A DNA stretch of 14,771 bases from an uncultured Collinsella sp. (GTDB lineage Bacteria; Actinomycetota; Coriobacteriia; Coriobacteriales; Coriobacteriaceae): assembly GCA_900546085.1 (NCBI GenBank), contig URBS01000045.1, forward strand, positions 1-14,771, given 5' to 3'. The notes beneath the pieces are model-generated. The model saw only the letters and a list, made by a program, of their open reading frames with translations. It was not told the origin of the DNA and ran no database searches. The position numbers and the translations under genes were made by a program. Every line of letters starts with the position of its first letter. The first letter of the stretch is position 1. This document shows, piece by piece, positions 14,210-14,771 of the stretch.

Positions 14210-14215
14210 ATTATA
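14210..14215 (-). promoter_or_regulatory. perfect -10 box for the UDG-like gene
   Basis: A perfect TATAAT reads on the minus strand from 14215 to 14210. It gives a start of transcription near 14203 and a leader of about 22 bases with the ribosome binding site. I see no good -35 at 16-18 bases (the plus strand there reads agtggttg). The assignment rests on the hexamer and its position. Confidence 0.5.
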
Positions 14216-14282
14216 TAAAAGAGCCGCCCGCGAGTGGTTGCTTTGCGGGCCGCTGGGTATAAGCACGGTCGTACTGAGTTTT

Positions 14283-14299
14283 ACGCGGCCGAGCCGCGT
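14283..14299 (+). other. perfect 7-bp hairpin in thioredoxin leader
   Basis: ACGCGGC (14283-14289) pairs with GCCGCGT (14293-14299) around CGA. It ends 8 bases before the thioredoxin GGAGG. A possible -10 for the gene is TATAAG at 14258-14263, with no good -35, which would place this hairpin in the 5' leader. It may protect the message or be an operator. The function is unknown. Confidence 0.45.
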
Positions 14300-14317
14300 C
14301 GTATTATGGAGGTCACC

Positions 14318-14638
14318 ATGGCTGACATTAAGCAGATTACCCCCGAGAACTTCGGCGCTGTCGTCAACGATAGCCTGCCCGTACTGGTTGATTTTTGGGC
14401 CCCGTGGTGCGGCCCCTGCCGCTCGCTCTCGCCCATCGTAGACGAGGTTGCCGACGAGCTGGCCGGCAAGTTGGCTGTGGCCAAGTGCAACGTCGACGAC
14501 AACCAGGACCTGGCCATGAAGTTTGGCGTCATGAGCATCCCCACGCTGATCGTCTTTAAGAACGGCGAGGAGGTCGACCGCTCGGTCGGCGCCTTACCCA
14601 AGGCAAGACTTCAGGCACTGCTGGAGAAACATCTGTAA
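14318..14638 (+). CDS. trxA: thioredoxin
   Basis: This 106-residue single-domain thioredoxin is a cytoplasmic disulfide reductase recycled by thioredoxin reductase. The active site WCGPC has C31 and C34, within VDFWAPWCGPCRSLSPIVDEVA. D25 (the buried Asp partner), the cis-proline P75 in SIPTLIVF, and the FKNGEEVDRSVGA turn are all in place. Length is standard. An additional Cys (C57, AKCNVDD) replaces the usual Val/Leu region, as in some family members. The ATG at 14318 follows GGAGG (14308-14312) by 5 bases. The open frame from 14234 lacks such a site and is not used. It is divergent from the UDG-like gene, and no thioredoxin reductase is seen nearby. Confidence 0.97.
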   Translation: MADIKQITPENFGAVVNDSLPVLVDFWAPWCGPCRSLSPIVDEVADELAGKLAVAKCNVDDNQDLAMKFGVMSIPTLIVFKNGEEVDRSVGALPKARLQALLEKHL

Positions 14639-14664
14639 TACGCTTGTTACTTGCCTGCCGTCCA

Positions 14665-14685
14665 TGAGCGGTTTCGCACCGCTCA
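14665..14685 (+). other. 8-bp hairpin downstream of thioredoxin
   Basis: TGAGCGGT (14665-14672) and ACCGCTCA (14678-14685) are perfect inverted arms around TTCGC. It lies 26 bases after the trxA stop. No T-tract follows, so it is only a possible transcript-end or stability structure. The rest of the window to 14771 shows no gene. Confidence 0.45.
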
Positions 14686-14771
14686 CCGGAGTGCCAAACG
14701 CAAGGCATGCGACCACGGATAGTATGGTAAACACAAACAGCCCCCAGTGAACGGGTGCGGGTCAGACGGAC

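Noticed and set aside
14639..14771. tRNA or promoter at the right edge
   Set aside because: One isolated 8-bp hairpin and a TAGTATGGT stretch are present, but there is no cloverleaf and no convincing -35/-10 pair.

Overview
The window looks like a chromosomal segment of a high-GC, Gram-positive gut actinobacterium of the Coriobacteriia; Collinsella or a close relative is my best guess. This is inferred from gene content (a nadA-nadB-nadC-niaR cluster with a Firmicutes-style NiaR repressor, a giant sortase-type surface protein, and a LytTR/GHKL two-component system) and from the GC-rich third codon positions. No rRNA or other taxonomic marker is present, so the genus is not proven.

Layout. 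(1) Positions 1-3562, minus strand: the de novo NAD operon, transcribed nadA > nadB > nadC > niaR, with niaR cut off by the left edge. Ahead of nadA a sigma70-like promoter overlaps a perfect 19-bp inverted repeat, which is very probably the NiaR operator. The operon makes nicotinate mononucleotide from aspartate and dihydroxyacetone phosphate, and its own last gene probably shuts it down when niacin is plentiful. (2) Positions 3626-11290, minus strand: one 2536-residue cell-surface protein with a signal peptide, a beta-helix-like N-terminal region, about three 1.38-1.40 kb composite repeats, four Cys/His modules with fixed spacing, a Thr/Lys linker and an LPSVG-type sorting tail. It ends in a clear intrinsic terminator. 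(3) Positions 11291-11531: a divergent intergenic region with a strong hairpin in the leader of the giant gene. (4) Positions 11532-13531, plus strand: a LytTR response regulator and an AgrC-like GHKL histidine kinase, overlapping by one base. (5) Positions 13606-14181, minus strand: a 191-residue protein I do not recognise with certainty; its motif layout resembles an inactive uracil-DNA-glycosylase fold. (6) Positions 14318-14638, plus strand: thioredoxin.

How the parts may work together: the NAD cluster is a self-contained, autoregulated operon. The two-component system is transcribed divergently from the giant adhesin, so control of the adhesin by the LytTR regulator is a reasonable but unproven idea. 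The least conventional items are the repeated metal-site-like Cys/His modules in an extracellular protein, the unusual sorting signal, the long palindrome between nadA and nadB, and the UDG-like protein next to thioredoxin. I found no CRISPR array, transposase, tRNA or rRNA.
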